64,000 bases of DNA from Sitta carolinensis (lineage: Eukaryota; Chordata; Aves; Passeriformes; Sittidae), in NCBI GenBank assembly GCA_032173965.1, contig JAVUNC010000006.1:34443870-34507869 (forward strand), in the 5' to 3' direction. The notes beneath the pieces are model-generated. The model made no database searches, was not told the origin of the DNA, and saw only the letters and a list, made by a program, of their open reading frames with translations. Positions 39,721 through 53,007 of this stretch are shown in pieces. A program made the position numbers and the translations under genes. The first letter of the stretch is position 1; each line of letters starts with the position of its first letter.

Positions 39721-42700
39721 TCTTATGGGTAAAGGCATAAAGGTGATAGTCAAACTCCTCCATGATATTAATCTTGGAGAGTGACCAACCCAAATATATT
39801 TGCTCCAAAACTGATGTTTCTCTTTTCATTTTATTTTCAGAGTTAAAAAGGGGTGAGAAAAGGAGATCGTAATGGAAGCTGGGTTTCATTCTTGACCACA
39901 GCAGGTAATGGGAATATCTCACAATAATTTATGTGCATATATCTTATATTTATTTTCTTTATCTCTTTAAATGGTTGTGAATAATTCAGGCAATGACTGA
40001 TTGGATAACAAAGTTTGCGCACCCTGAAGATTGAAATCCTCTAATTACCCCATAACAGATACAGCTTGGAACTTGTAGCACCAGGTTTCCTTATCCCACC
40101 TATCCACAATCTAGGGCTCATCCCTGTGCATGAGCCCTTTGCTATCCAGCTCCCAATTAGGTCTCAGCTTGTCCTTCAAGACATCCAACAAGGCTGACAG
40201 TGAAGATAACCTCCATAAGAGGCCACTTGCCCTGGGGGACGTCAACTGTCACTATCAAACTTGTTCCAGCAAAAAATTAAATATTTGGCATATGATAATA
40301 GTGTACCGGTCACTATTGCCTCAGATCAGCCTTCAGCCTCACCAGAGAGATGGTCATAAATCCTTATTGAGCTCTTCTTTTTATTTCCCAGTAAGTCCTT
40401 CTCATTGAGCATTAGCTCTTGAGATCATTGACCTGAGTACACACCCAAGAAACTCTGTTAGTTATCTAAAAAAAGACAAAATGAAGACAGGCAGAAGCTG
40501 AATTAATCACTTGGATGTATGGAAATAATGTGACAATGCTGTTTATATGTAGGCAAGCAGTTCCTTAATAACATCACTGCAAAACACTCAGGGTTTTTAA
40601 ACTGGGAAAAAAACCCTCAAAACAAAACTGCATAAGGCGGCCAGAATTTGATGGATTTGATTGAAAGCTCTTCTTCTACTTAGTTTGCTGTGGGCATAAT
40701 GAGCACAGTCTGTACTTGCTATACAATATTTAAAATCTACAGCCAAATTCAAGCCAAAAAATGAGACAACTCTTCAGTTAGGAAAGGGAAACTGGCTGGA
40801 CAAAGGAAATACAATGATTTTCCCATAAAACTATTGAAACACACTATAATAGACAGTCCTGCTTACTTAACCTCTCTTCAAGTGCCGTAATGGAGATGAC
40901 ACATAGGCTTGGTTTTGGTGTTTAGATCCAGGTCACCACATAGTCTACTCCATTTGGTAAGGCTTGAGCAAAAATTAGCCATTTTTTTTCTCCCATGGCT
41001 ACTCACAGAGAGGTGGCTCCAGAGCCGTGCTCTTCCAATGCCAGGAAAACTTTTATTTCCAAGGTAGGTTTACCCTGGGACCCTCCTACCCATTTGTCCT
41101 TCTAGAATTATCCCTTGATTTAAATGACCGTTCTTTTCTGGCATTTGTTTTCCTGATAATTTTTATACAGACCAATCATAAAAGTACTAGAGATGTTCAT
41201 ATTGATCTAGAAAGGAAAAAACCAGGAACCGTGTGACTGACATGATATAAATAGCTAGGGGATTGGGAGGTTTAAAGGTGTAAGATTTCCCTCTGCACAT
41301 GAATATCAAATATACTGCATTTGAGGATCAGAGGGAGAAGAGGTGTTTCATTCGATTAACAAGAGAGAGGCCACTAGTAAAGTTTAAACACTCTTTAAAC
41401 TTTAAAAGTTTGCTAACTGGTGTTGATGGTTCGGCTGCCAAAGTTTCATTCACAAAGTTATGTGCAGCCAGCAACCAGTTGTAAGATGCTTCCTCCCCTG
41501 TGTTTCTATCTCAGGCAGCAGCACCGGGAGCTGCTGAGCAGAGACCAGTTCCCTCCAGTCCTTGCCACCTGCCAAGATGCACATGTCCTGTCACATTTCC
41601 CTGGGCCAGGCAGTTGGGTGCATGGGCCAGAGAGCCACAAGTGCCGGGCTCGGGGCAGCAAACAGATGGCCACAGGATCCAGTCCAGTGGCTGCTCTGCT
41701 CCTGTGGGCACAGGGAAGTTTTGGCTGGGCAGGAAGGAACCAGCTCCATGGCTGACTTCCTTGTGAAGGACAATAAAAGCAGTGAGTGGGGAGCTCACAC
41801 CAGCCCGTTTGTTTGAATAATGATATCAACAATAACAATAAATCCCTTTTTCCAGTCCAGCCCTGTGGAGCAGCCAGAATGGACTTTGGGTAATTCCCAG
41901 CAGCCAGAGCATTGTGTGGGGCTCTCGTGGCTGGTTTAGGCTGGGCTCATCAGCTGCCTGTGCTGATGGGAGCAGCAGAGTGCTTGGCTGCAAAGCCTGC
42001 CCAGGAAGCAACTGGCACCTGGCAGGTACCTGAGCCCAAGTCTCCAGCAGGCCAGCATGGGTGTCACCACAGCAGTGGGTCCCTGCCCCCACACAAAGGA
42101 TGACAATCAGGACACTTGGCCAAACATTGCTGCTGTAGCAGCCCCTGGTCACCACTGCAATACATGCAGCCTTGGGCTCTGTTTGCAGGGCAGCCTGCAG
42201 AGCCATGTCATTAAAAGTCACTGCTGCGTCCTCAGCCTGCTGAAAATGAGGACATCTCTTTAGCAGCTGGGAGACAGTAGGCCCCCTGCCATGGCAACAC
42301 CTGGAAAGGGAAATAGGCAACCATAGGTAAGGTAACATTACAAGGAGGTCTCCTCTGCAGCCTGAGAGCAGATATTTGCTGGCAGTAGCTCAACTTGCAA
42401 GTCACATCTGAACTGATGAACTTGGGCTGGATGTTTCTGTACCATATTCCTTTCTCTAGATCATTTCCTAAACTATTCATGATGAGGAAAGTGCTTGCAT
42501 TTGATTTCACCACTAAGTGTTAATATACTTTCTCTGTAGTTTGTTTCACTAGTTTTAAAACCGGTGAGATGAAATAGAAAAATAGGGCTAGAGGTTAAAA
42601 AAGGAACTGGAAAATATAATTCCGTCTTCTTCTTAAACATTCCATATATGTTTTAAGCTCTTATCTGACAGTTTTCAATCAACTAGTTCATCTTCAATTT

Positions 42701-43799
42701 TAGTCCCTTGTAAGATTTTGGTCCTAAACTGTGGTCTGCTAATACTTTAAAAATTGAGGAGAACTTCATGTGGGCAATAACTGGATATAGAGAAAACACC
42801 CTAAAAAATAGTACCCAGCTTGGAAACACAGATTGCAGCGCAGCAGACAGAGTCAGCTTTGAAGACTAGGCAGAAATCCAAGCCATCCCTAGTCATGGCT
42901 GGAACTGGAAACACAAAGGATTGCATCCCACTCCTCCCAAGTCACTGTTCCCTAAACCCTTGCTCAGCTTAATGCAGGCTGTGGCAGCTTTGCCTCTGCA
43001 GCAGAGCTGCTATCATTTGTAGTAGGTTGCATTCTCAAGGCCATTTGCATGTTTCACATTTTTCATCTATTTTAGCTCTTCCATCACACTTTAGATCTTC
43101 TGCCCCCACTTGCCTCTATTCTCTGCAGGGATTCTCCCAGAGCTGGCTCTACAGAAATCCCTCATCATCCGTAGCAGAGCTCTTCTGTGTGAGTGCTTTG
43201 CCAAACACACTCGTCTTTTATTCCTCCTAAGTCCATCAGTCAGGCTTTTCTACCTTTGTTTATGTCAGTAACACCTTTTTCCTCTTAAACCTTTCTTGTC
43301 TTTTTATAGAAGGTACAATAAAAAATTAAGTTAAACCACAAAGCCTCATTTTTTAAAACTTCATCTGACCTAGATCACCAGAATCACAGGAATTCTGAGG
43401 TAATGATGAATCTGCCTTGTTCAGCTAATCATGCCTAATTGCCAGAGTTCATGGGCAATGAGTTGCCAGTGCAGGAACAGAACAAAATGATCACAGAGTG
43501 GTGCTTTCAATGGTTTGTGCTGAAAAGAGTGATGAAGTTTTCTTATTTGGAAAACAAAATTGATACAAAATTTGCTGGAAGGTGATATATTTGCAAAATG
43601 GGTCAAATCCCAGACTGAAATATTTAACAGCAACCTTTTCACTCAGCAAGAAGTAAACCAAGTTCATTAGAAAATCTGCAGGTAAGAGGACTTTGCCAAT
43701 CTAATTGAGTAAAACTGAAGAGATGAAATAAATTCCCAAACCAGCAGTCAACAGTGTGCAGCCCGCAATAGCCCTAAAGAAATGGTTTCATTTTCTCAC

Positions 43800-44110
43800 C
43801 AATTCAGTTGTGTGACCTAATGCTGGTTCCAATTGTTATTGTATTAACTGTTCATATTATCTTAATCTCGAATTTGGTCAAGAGAATACCTGGCATGTTG
43901 TAAATCAATGAAAATACTACATTGCCATACAAGTAGATTATATGACCTCTGGGTAATATCTTAGGAACTAAAGCTGCATGCGATGTTCAGTATTGTTCTA
44001 GTAATTAACAATCTGCAAACAGCTTCACATTTCATCCTTGAATTAATAACATTTGACTGGAAGTGTGAAGCAGTTTGCATGTGATGGACATTAATTGTAA
44101 GCAATAATCT
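43800..44110. promoter_or_regulatory. Possible conserved noncoding element
   Basis: AT-rich non-repetitive stretch dense in homeodomain, SOX and POU type words: TTGTTATTG (about 43835), TAATTAACAAT (44002-44012), TTTGCATG (44074-44081) and TTAATTG (44091-44097). It has the look of a vertebrate developmental enhancer, but conservation cannot be tested here. Confidence 0.25.
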
Positions 44111-45183
44111 AAATTCTTCCCTGTCCTATTAAAAAGAGAAACACTAAATTACATTTCATTATATCATAGTAAGAAATGTACTGCAGAAGTCTGAAAAATG
44201 TACCTAGCTATATATATTTTATTAGATACTACCTTTTCATTTATACATACTCACTATTTGCAACAGCTTTACTATGAGAGAGTTTTTTGCCACATCAGAG
44301 ACAGGTTATTTTCCCCCAAATAACACCTATCTACTGTATGGAAACAGGTCTATTGTGTTTAAGTACAGAGTACTAAAACAACATCATTATAAATATTGCT
44401 TTATAAAATTTCAAACTACCATACCACAATAATTTAATATCAGTGCAATCAAATTTTACATGACTTTTGTGCAGGCAAACTTCTAGAATTGAGATCTTAC
44501 TTTACTTTTTCTCGTATGGGTACTCCTGCAGTAGTTTAGCAAGTAATATCCTAATCTAAAGCTGCCTATTAACAGAGTTAGGTTGAATGAGGTGGGCTTT
44601 GCAGAATAGGTAAAGTGTGTCATGACATATAAGAAGAGTTGGAGGTTAGGTAAGAAGGGAAAACAAAAGGAGAGAAGAGTTGGGAGGAGAAGAGGGCTGG
44701 GAGGGATTTCTATGTCAGTCCCTGGTATCACTTTCCTCCCTGTCTCAGATTTATTCTGCGCCACTTACAGCCCTAAATTCAAAATGTCATGCATTGATCT
44801 CTGTTGGGAACAACTCACATGCAAAGACTGTCTCTCATAAATCTCCCACATTTTAGGTTCAAGATGGCTGAATATCAGCGGTGGATGAGGTGACTGCTTA
44901 AGCTTACATCTAGTATGATTCTGCTCAAAAGTGGACAGCAAAGCTCCTGTTGAATGCAAGAACGTATGAGAGTGGTGCAGAAGATGAGTGGTGCACTCCA
45001 TGTTAACAAAAGCAGTCACTGCTGAGACAAAAGCAGTGTTTCAGGAAAGTGGTGAGGCAGAGCACTGAACCCTCACAGGCAGCACTCATGCACTCATGAC
45101 CAAGGTAGACTTCCAACACCTACCTGCCTCACCCCAGACTAAGTATCTCCAGCTTGAAGCTTGGGGCAGCCTGCACTGTATGG

Positions 45184-45217
45184 TTTTTTTTGGGGTTTTT
45201 TTTTTTTTTTTTTTTTT
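45184..45217 (+). repeat. Poly(T) tract interrupted by GGGG
   Basis: T8, GGGG, then about 22 T. On the minus strand it would be a poly(A) tail-like run, but no retrocopy was recognised next to it. Confidence 0.75.
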
Positions 45218-45742
45218 GCAACCACAGGTCTCTGCTGCTGTGAGTCAGGCAAGTCAGGCAAGGCTCAGATCCACACCTGTGCAATCTGGGGCCTGAGCAA
45301 AGCACTGGAGAACTTTCCTCTGTGCCCTGAACTGAGTGGTCACCCCTTCTTAGGCAACATAGAGAATAAAGTTGTTTGGTGAGAAATCACCAGAAGTTGT
45401 GGGAATGGAGATCTGGAAGAAGACTGGCAATCCTCATTAGTGAGAGAAATAGATGGATTGGATGTACTGATTTGGGCTGGGGTAGAATTCATTTTTCTTC
45501 ATAGTTGCTCGTATGGTGCTCGGTTTTGTATTTGTGACAGAAAAAACATTGATAACAAAGGGATGTTTTAGCTATCACTGAGCAGCACAACATCAAGGTT
45601 TATTCAGCCTCTCACCCCACCCCACCCCATCAGCAAGCAGGCTGAGGATGCACAGAGACTGCAAGGGAATGCAGCCAGGAGAGCAGACTTCAACTGTCCA
45701 AAGCGAACTGCCGTGAAAAACTGTGTATGCCCCATGTCTGGC

Positions 45743-45851
45743 AGAGTTCAAGGCCAGGCTGGATGGGGCATTGAGCAACCCTGTCTAGTGGAAGAGGGGT
45801 TGGAACTAGATGATCTTTTAGATCTCTTCCAACCCAAACCATTCTATGATA
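45743..45851 (+). mobile_element. CR1 LINE 3'-terminal fragment
   Basis: Contains GTTCAAGGCCAGGCTGGATG, GAACTAGATGATCTTTTAGA and CCAACCCAAACCATTCTATG. Only about 110 bp of the 3' end is left. Confidence 0.92.
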
Positions 45852-48800
45852 TTCCATACCATATGCTATCATGCTCAGTTATCAAGTCTGGGGAAGAAGA
45901 AGGAAGGGGGGATGTTGTTGGAGTTAGTGTGTTTGTTTTCTCAAATAACCATTATGTGGGATGGAGTCCTGCTTTCCTAGGGATGGCCGAACACCTGCCT
46001 TCCATGGGGAATAGTGAATTAATTCTTTGTTTTGCTTTATTTGTGCACGTGCAGGATCTTTCCTGATCAAATTCTCCATATCTCAATCCATGAATTTTCT
46101 CACTTTTATTCTTCTGATTCTCTCCCCATCCCACTGGGGAGGGGAGCAAGACAGTGGCTGGTGGGGCTGAGTTCCCAATTGAGGTTAGCCCAAGAGTGCA
46201 GAAATTAAAAAGGAGCAAGGACTGTGGGACAAGGAAACCTAGAAAAGTCTGAGAAGTACAAGCTGGGCCTGACATGGGTAGAGAATAAAATGGAGAGGAA
46301 GGGAGCAAGCAGGACAGGAAGAGAACAGGAGGCATGGGGTCAGGGTTACAGGGGATGGGTGGAAAAGCTTAGGACCATTAAAACATAGCCACCTGCAGAG
46401 CCCTGAGCTGCTCCCACAGTCCTGAATCCACCTCTGATTCCCTCTGCAAATCTGTGGGCAAAGCACTCCTCCCCATGTTGGGTTGGCTGAGGAAGCGGAA
46501 GAACTTTGCTTGCTGTTCCTCTGCTACCTCAAGAGGTCACAGAGGTCTGTGCAGCAATGGCAGCAGCTCAGACGATGACTCACTGGGGTGTCACCATGAT
46601 GCCACACAACCAAGGTTCCTGTGCTGGGGTTGTAGTTCTGCTTTCCCTTTCATGGTAACAAATTACAGGATTGAAACAGCAACAAAAGTACAAGGTTATG
46701 CTGGAAAACACCAAGTGCTGCAATTGAGGGTGTTTGCCACTTTTACACCCCTACTCTCCTTTCACAAACCATCACCACCACCCCCCTATTTTGTGGTCTT
46801 AGCATGAAATCACCCTGTTGTCTTCAGTTCTCTTCCCTGCTGCTCTGGGCACAAATTGGTGTGGTGCAATGAAAGAAATGCTGCATAGTTGATGTCTTTT
46901 CTTTTGCATGAACGAGGCAATGCATAGGAAGTGATCTGGGGGCCGAAAGAGGGAAGCTGACCTCCTGGGCAATGCAGGCCACAGCTGCCCTGGAAAATGA
47001 GCTCTCAGTCTCTGCATGGAGCCCTGTGTGGGCGGGATGGACCACTCAGACTCAGCTGTCTACAGGCAGTTGCATCTTCTAAGACCATTGGACAACAATG
47101 GTCTGACCCAGAGGCTTAGACTGGTTTTCAGACTTGAAAGATGCTCTTACTGACAAGGTGTCTTCGTACCACACATAAGGCATGATTATGATTCTGACAA
47201 ATGAAAATGTCTCAGATTGAACTCTCAGAAATACTACTTTGGACTGCAGTGCACCTCGGCTCCTTTTTTTTTGGTGAGGATAAAGCATGTCCTCAATTCA
47301 CTGTGTGTCCTTAAAAGAACACAGTATTTGTGAAGCACTCAGACACCTAAGTGCCATAGGAAAATAGTCATTCTGACTTTGGAGCAAGAGCTGGCTAGTG
47401 GGTAGTGACTAGGGTATGGATGGAATGTTGCATTCCAAAGAAAAATTGCAATGAAATGTTTAATACACTGATGGAAAGATGCTGAGGGAAAGATACTGAG
47501 ATTCAGTACAGAATGAGATAAGACGATGTCATGATGCTTTGCAATCACACTTGCAATAGGCTAGTCTCAAGTTTCATGGATAACCTTAATTGTTTGGGAT
47601 TTAATTTTGAGTACTTAGTTTTGTAGTCCTAAGACAATTTTTCTCCATGTGTGCAAGCGTTCAATACATAAAAGAATAATAACCTGATCTACTTAAGAAA
47701 TTACCTTCCTCTCCAAATTAATTAGATGGAAAATAAATCAGCAAGGCTATTTTCATACTTCAGCTATGCTTTTGTAACTGTACTATAGGGCAAGATATCT
47801 TCTTTGGTACTAAAATTCTGTTTTACGTACTGGTTTCATTTACTGATTGAATTTACTTGTCATTTTGTTGAATTCAGCTATGTAAGGTGGACAGCATCAT
47901 ACACACTGATTGTCAGGGCATCTGGCACATTTGTGTAGGAATTTTTACTTATATGTTAAAAAACAAACGAGTAATTAGGAAATTTCTTTCAAATTTTATG
48001 TCAAACATACGTTATGTTCACTTTTGAGAAATTAATTTTGTTGATGGTGCACAGAGATTCCTAGACAGCTAAATACTCTGGGCTAAAATTTCACTTCACA
48101 AGATAGTCAGTAAAAAACCTTTATGAAATCTTGGCCGTATTTTGTCTCCTAACAGAATGTCTGGAGGAAATTATTCTTTTAAATATATTTTTTTAAAAGC
48201 TGAGAATAAGCAGAGCACATTTGGCAAGTTCTGAACAGCAGCAGGCTGGCATCTCTTCCAGGTTGTATATTTTCAGGTAAATGTGAAGTTAGCATGGAGC
48301 AGGGGGAGCTTTGGGGAGCCAGGAACACTGGACAAATGGAGTAACAGCATCACTGCTAAAAAACCAGGGAGCCCACAATTAAAGATTTATAGCCTTATGG
48401 ACAACAAATACTTCACAGGACAAGACTACAAAGCAGTCCCATGCACAGGTATTCTTTTTACTCTCCTTCCATCCATTTCTTTCACCATACCCTTTTACAA
48501 AACACTTGCTAGACTGACAGCATTACTATTGCCAGTCCCACTGCAAACTAGTAAAATGGGGAATGCTTTTTAATGCCTTTTTATGGATTTCTCAGTTGAT
48601 TCAGTTGGTTCCTATTCAAATATTGTGTTTGTTTTAAATGCTGCAAATTTTAGGGCAAGCATGACATTTGTTAAAGAATCTGTTTTTGAAATATATCATA
48701 TTTAGAGATCTGTAAATAAATAATATTCAAAAATAATTTTTATTAATTTTTAGATTATTAGAACAGTTTTCATATTGAACTTCAACCACTATTTTAGGAG

Positions 48801-50514
48801 TTGTTTTTGTCAGGGAAAGGCTGCACTATGAATAATTCTCTCAGTATTTCTGTGGATGCTAACTTTTAAAGTAACTGAAACGAAAGCAGCTCTTCAGAGA
48901 TCTGTGCAAGATTTCCCAGTCAATGAAACTTCCATGAAAGATCAAAAAAAGAAGACACCACGAACGAGGCTGTGGTACCCACTGCCAGGCAGATCTAGCT
49001 TTGCCTCTCACCTATAGGGATGCTGGAAAGGACAACTTGGAACCTCTTTTTGAGGGTCACTGGTAATGCTGAGAGACCTGCTTCTCAACCTTGTTTCTGT
49101 AGCATTGCTACACGGTGCTGGTCTCCACAGGGATGTGGGAGAAATTTGACCCGTGCTACATTACTACTTTTTGTATTAAATGTTTGTGGGTTTTTCTCCT
49201 GGAGTTTGACAGCCTGAGGGCTAAAAGGGCAGTGCTGTCCTCTGAAGCGTGCTCTGCTCCAGGTTACAGTCATCAGTCGGACAGAGAGCAACACGCTCAT
49301 TAACTGCTAGGTAACAACTGTACCTAATCATCTATGAGGAGGTTTTCTTGGTGTCTATCTAACCAGCAGCTCTACCATTTAATGAGATACTTGTTCACTT
49401 CAGTTCAAAACCCTACTTACTACTATTAAAGAAATTACCGACTCTTTCAAATATCCTCTGACTGCTATCCTAGGATACTCACTGATAGGGGTTCTTAGAA
49501 AATATAAAATGCACTAAGTACTTGAGCCTTCCTGCAAAGTTTCAATAGCCAAAAACATCAAGAATCTTTGGAACACCAGTTCTTCATACAATTCATCATT
49601 TAATTCATTACTTCACAATCTTGTATTTGGATTTTTAAAAAATCAACATCATTAATATTTTGGACTTGCTGTTAGGAAAAAGTCCCCACACAACTTGATA
49701 TGTTGCTGATTTTAAAGATCCACCCATTCTACTTGAAAATAAAATATTTGGTTTCCTAAATGTCAGTCAGGAGAACCAGGGCATCAGCCTTCATTGCCTA
49801 TGTTCACTTGACAGCCATATGTCTGTGTACCAGAAGAACATTCTGTGGTTCTACCAGTCCTATGTCAGATTTTACTTAGTAAATTGAAAAAAAATCCTAC
49901 AATAATAAAACACCATAACCCAAACCAACTAAACAACCCCCGCCCATGAACAAACAAAACAACCAAACCAAAAAAAACCCAAACCAAAACAAAATTATGA
50001 AATAAAATGAACCCAAACCCTAACCAGATTGCAGCAAAACAAGTGTTCCGGATATTTTCATGTCAGGGGAAAGGCAAGTTGTATTAACTCTGGTATTTCT
50101 AAACCCCAAGACTGTGGGTTTAGCCCAGGATGCTGCCATCTGGGAACAAGACTCCACATTCACATCACACACGTGCTGTAACCTGGGGCCCAGGACGCAG
50201 CCTCACCCCGCTCCACACTGCCCTGGGCAGGGCACAGGGACTGGCAGCCACTGCCCACAGATCAGCCCCACACCCACATGTGCATCTAAGGCATCAGTAA
50301 GGTATAGGGTCCTTTTGTAAAGTTTTTTATGTCTGTGCTTCTGAAGCCGTGCAAGTGCGACAAATGGCTGGGGGTTAAGAATTTTCTACATCAGTAACCT
50401 TCCCCACCCCTCACTCCAGCCACCCCAGCAAACAGAACGAATGCCCCATACCTGGAGATGTTTTGATGCCTGAATTATTAATAAAATAAGCATGATAATG
50501 AATAATCTATGTTA
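45852..50514. other. Intergenic, downstream flank of CALM1
   Basis: AT-rich between 47300 and 49000 with many homeodomain-type words; the A/C-rich tract lies at 49886. No gene seen. The border with the CALM1 3'UTR depends on the distal polyadenylation signal. Confidence 0.55.
49886..50028 (+). repeat. A/C-rich, G-poor low-complexity tract
   Basis: About 140 bp made almost only of A and C, in AAACC/AACAAAC-type words, including an ACCCAAACCCTAACC stretch near its right end. It shows strong strand asymmetry (G/T-rich on the CALM1 sense strand). A similar shorter tract lies at about 60531-60590. Confidence 0.7.
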
Positions 50515-50529
50515 AGCATTTTCTTACCC

Positions 50530-50535
50530 TTTATT
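50530..50535 (-). promoter_or_regulatory. Candidate distal polyadenylation signal of CALM1
   Basis: AATAAA on the minus strand about 3.3 kb after the stop, in an AT-rich stretch. It would give an mRNA of about 4 kb, close to the known long human CALM1 form. An intermediate AATAAA is at 51020-51025. Confidence 0.4.
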
Positions 50536-51044
50536 TTTTCATTATGATCAGAAAGGAATATGATTAACAGCAGTTTAAACTTTAGCAGTACAATTTCAGT
50601 ATTAAATATAAAACTACACTGCAAGTTGATGTGGTTTAAAAATGGTTATGTACTCTAGCCTTAAATTTATGTATCAAATACAAGTAACTCAATTGTTTCT
50701 TGCCTTGACAATTAACATATCTAACATGTTTCAACAAGCCAGACATCCATCTTTTCCATTAAAAAAAATAAGCAAGCACACCAACTCTTATTCATAGCAA
50801 TAGGGGATAAAGACTCAACACTTTCCTGAGTGTTGTGCAAATAAGAACAGTTTCAAGAAAGTCAGTTAAATAATTGTAATGATAAATCTAAAGCGAAGCT
50901 GGAGGACCTTTTGATTAACTTCATATTTCATATATCATTTGCATCACTTGAGAGCAACATGAGTTACAGAACTTCCATGAAAACAAGCCACTTACAAGCA
51001 GGTGTTTAAGCTTGATCAGTTTATTAAAAGGATTATATGACACG

Positions 51045-51112
51045 GTTGCCTGCAATAGCAGGGGACTGGATCTGATGACCCAGGAAGTTCTTTCCAGTCC
51101 CATGTTTCTAAG
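51045..51112 (+). mobile_element. Possible CR1-like 3' scrap inside the CALM1 3'UTR region
   Basis: GGGGACTGGATCTGATGACC followed by TTCTTTCCAGTCCCATGTTTCTA follows the layout of CR1 3' ends (GGACT-GATGA-CCTTCCAGCC-TTCTA). It is short and diverged, so the match may be chance. Confidence 0.4.
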
Positions 51113-51163
51113 CCATGCACCAAGTGTATCCAGCCCACACTTTCACATTTGGAAAAAGCCAAA

Positions 51164-51221
51164 GCCACACACACACACTCACAGAAAAAAAAAAAATAAA
51201 AAAAAATAAAATAAAAAAAGA
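51164..51221 (+). repeat. (CA)n followed by A-rich tract
   Basis: About eight CA units, then a run of A interrupted by single T bases. It lies inside the proposed CALM1 3'UTR region. Confidence 0.8.
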
Positions 51222-53007
51222 CCTTGATGACACCATTTCATTTTTCTAGTTATTCACTATGCAGAAGGGAACAGAGCTTAAGTCCTGTACAGAGGATACA
51301 TTTACTCGAGGTTGATGTGGTACTGAAGTCAGTTAATAATTAGATACCTCCAGGCAGATTCAGTTACAGGGCATACCAACACTGCACACTGCCAGACAAT
51401 TTCTAATCAAGCCAAGAACCTCTTGCAGGATGAGGTCTCTGCTAGCAAGCACAGAGCACACTGAGTAAGCTAAAAGCAGCTGTTCTTAGGTGAACTACCC
51501 TACCAACCATGAGTGAATGACAGATAGATGGTAAGAAGCATTTACCTACTAGACAAGATCTCTGCACGCCCAGGCAGAAGTAACTAGTTCAGAGCTGCAT
51601 CCATTGTTCCTACCTTGCCTGCTCTTGAGTAGTTCTCTAAAAGCTGGTCTACAAAATCAGTGCAGCCATTCTCAAGCACTACTACAGTAGCAGTTCACAG
51701 CTGCTATGCAAGATTCTACTTTCAAATGGTAGCAAGACTTTCCCATCACTGAGGCTGGTTTGCTAAGACAGCAGTCACAGCCACAGTAATAAGCCATTGC
51801 AACAGAGATACTTAAGCAATTGCCTACATTCAGCCCATCTAACTTTTAGGCACTTGGTTATGGTGTCTGGGTCCCTTATCACCCAGAACTCCCCCCACCC
51901 CCCAGGGGAAAAAAAATAAAAATCACTGAAGGCAGGTAGTCTCAATTGCCTTCTGGAGGTCTCTCTTGACCCCCCACTGAGCAAACCAAGTTCTTAGCAC
52001 ACGCACCTCAGTTAGACAGGATGAATGGACACTTGCATCTCTTCCTAGAGACAGTATCAAAAATCTCCAAAACCAAATGCAATCAAGCAATTACGGTTTG
52101 CAACCCATTACATTTGGAAACAAAAACTTAGTCAGTAATTATGCTATAGTCCCTCCCTCCCAAGCATAAAAGCCTTCCACATGGAGGCTCTGCTTAAAAA
52201 AAAAAAAAAGTAAGAAAAAAGAAAGAGAAGAAGCATTCTTCTTTCAGACAAAGAAGAGTGCACACGGCTGCTTTGCCACTCATTCATGGGGAAGCTGAAG
52301 GATCAGAGAACACTTATTCAGAGAACTGGAATGACTAAGCACTGCTAGTGCATGCAAAGCAGAAGTAACAAGATTGTTTTTAAATTAACCCTAGTCCTCT
52401 TCTCCACCCCACAAAATTCATGCAAGTGTTTGAGAAGTCAAGACATAATAGCCCCAGTTTCTAAAAAGGCTTAATTTGGTTTTTTTAATACATATTGTAA
52501 AATGTCCTTGTTTTCTTTCTGCGGGTAGATAAATGCATTTTTGGCATGTTTGAGAACCATAGAGATCTATGAAATCCATGCTGTTTAAATTCTCCAGCTA
52601 GTTTTTATAACCTGTCAAAAAAACATAAGCAACCTATACATGTTTCCCCAGTATTGACATGCATGCTCAGAGCTCTCCACTGTAGTGAAATGAGGTGTTA
52701 CTTCTGTGCTGATAGTTGACGAGTCAGCATTACACGACTTTGAGACCAACTAAATTAACATTGTCGTAATATGAAAGGCAAGCACAAGTTCATTTATTTA
52801 TAGCAAAGGTCTTGGGTTACAGGAGGTCAGTTCTTGCCATCTTGAAAAGATAGGGGATAACTTATTGCATACATGTGCATTATAATTTAGCAGCAAGTCA
52901 TTCATAGAAACACTTCCTTCCTACTGCTTTTTTGGTTTATTATCTCAATTATATATATATATTTTAACTTTACAAAGCATTTAACACCACCTTTAAGTTA
53001 ATGGTCT

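Larger units (their letters stand above)
31051..45742. other. Intergenic, no gene recognised
   Basis: Mostly AT-rich unique sequence. It holds the 28-bp duplication at 34277, the hairpin at 36253, the AAAC repeat at 39696, the possible conserved element at 43800 and a poly(T) at 45184. A GC-richer block at about 41500-42340 has overlapping frames on both strands (up to 170 codons) without a recognisable protein. Confidence 0.6.

Noticed and set aside
41826..42338. 170-codon minus-strand frame
   Set aside because: Lies in the GC-richer block with other overlapping frames, rich in C, L and A, with no recognisable protein.
43381..43410. AGAATCACAGGAATTCTGAG, considered as a minus-strand CR1 tail
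   Set aside because: Too short, and the sequence beside it does not continue as CR1.
45184..45217. Poly(T) tract considered as the tail of a minus-strand retrocopy
   Set aside because: The neighbouring sequence shows no recognisable mRNA or SINE and no target duplication was seen.
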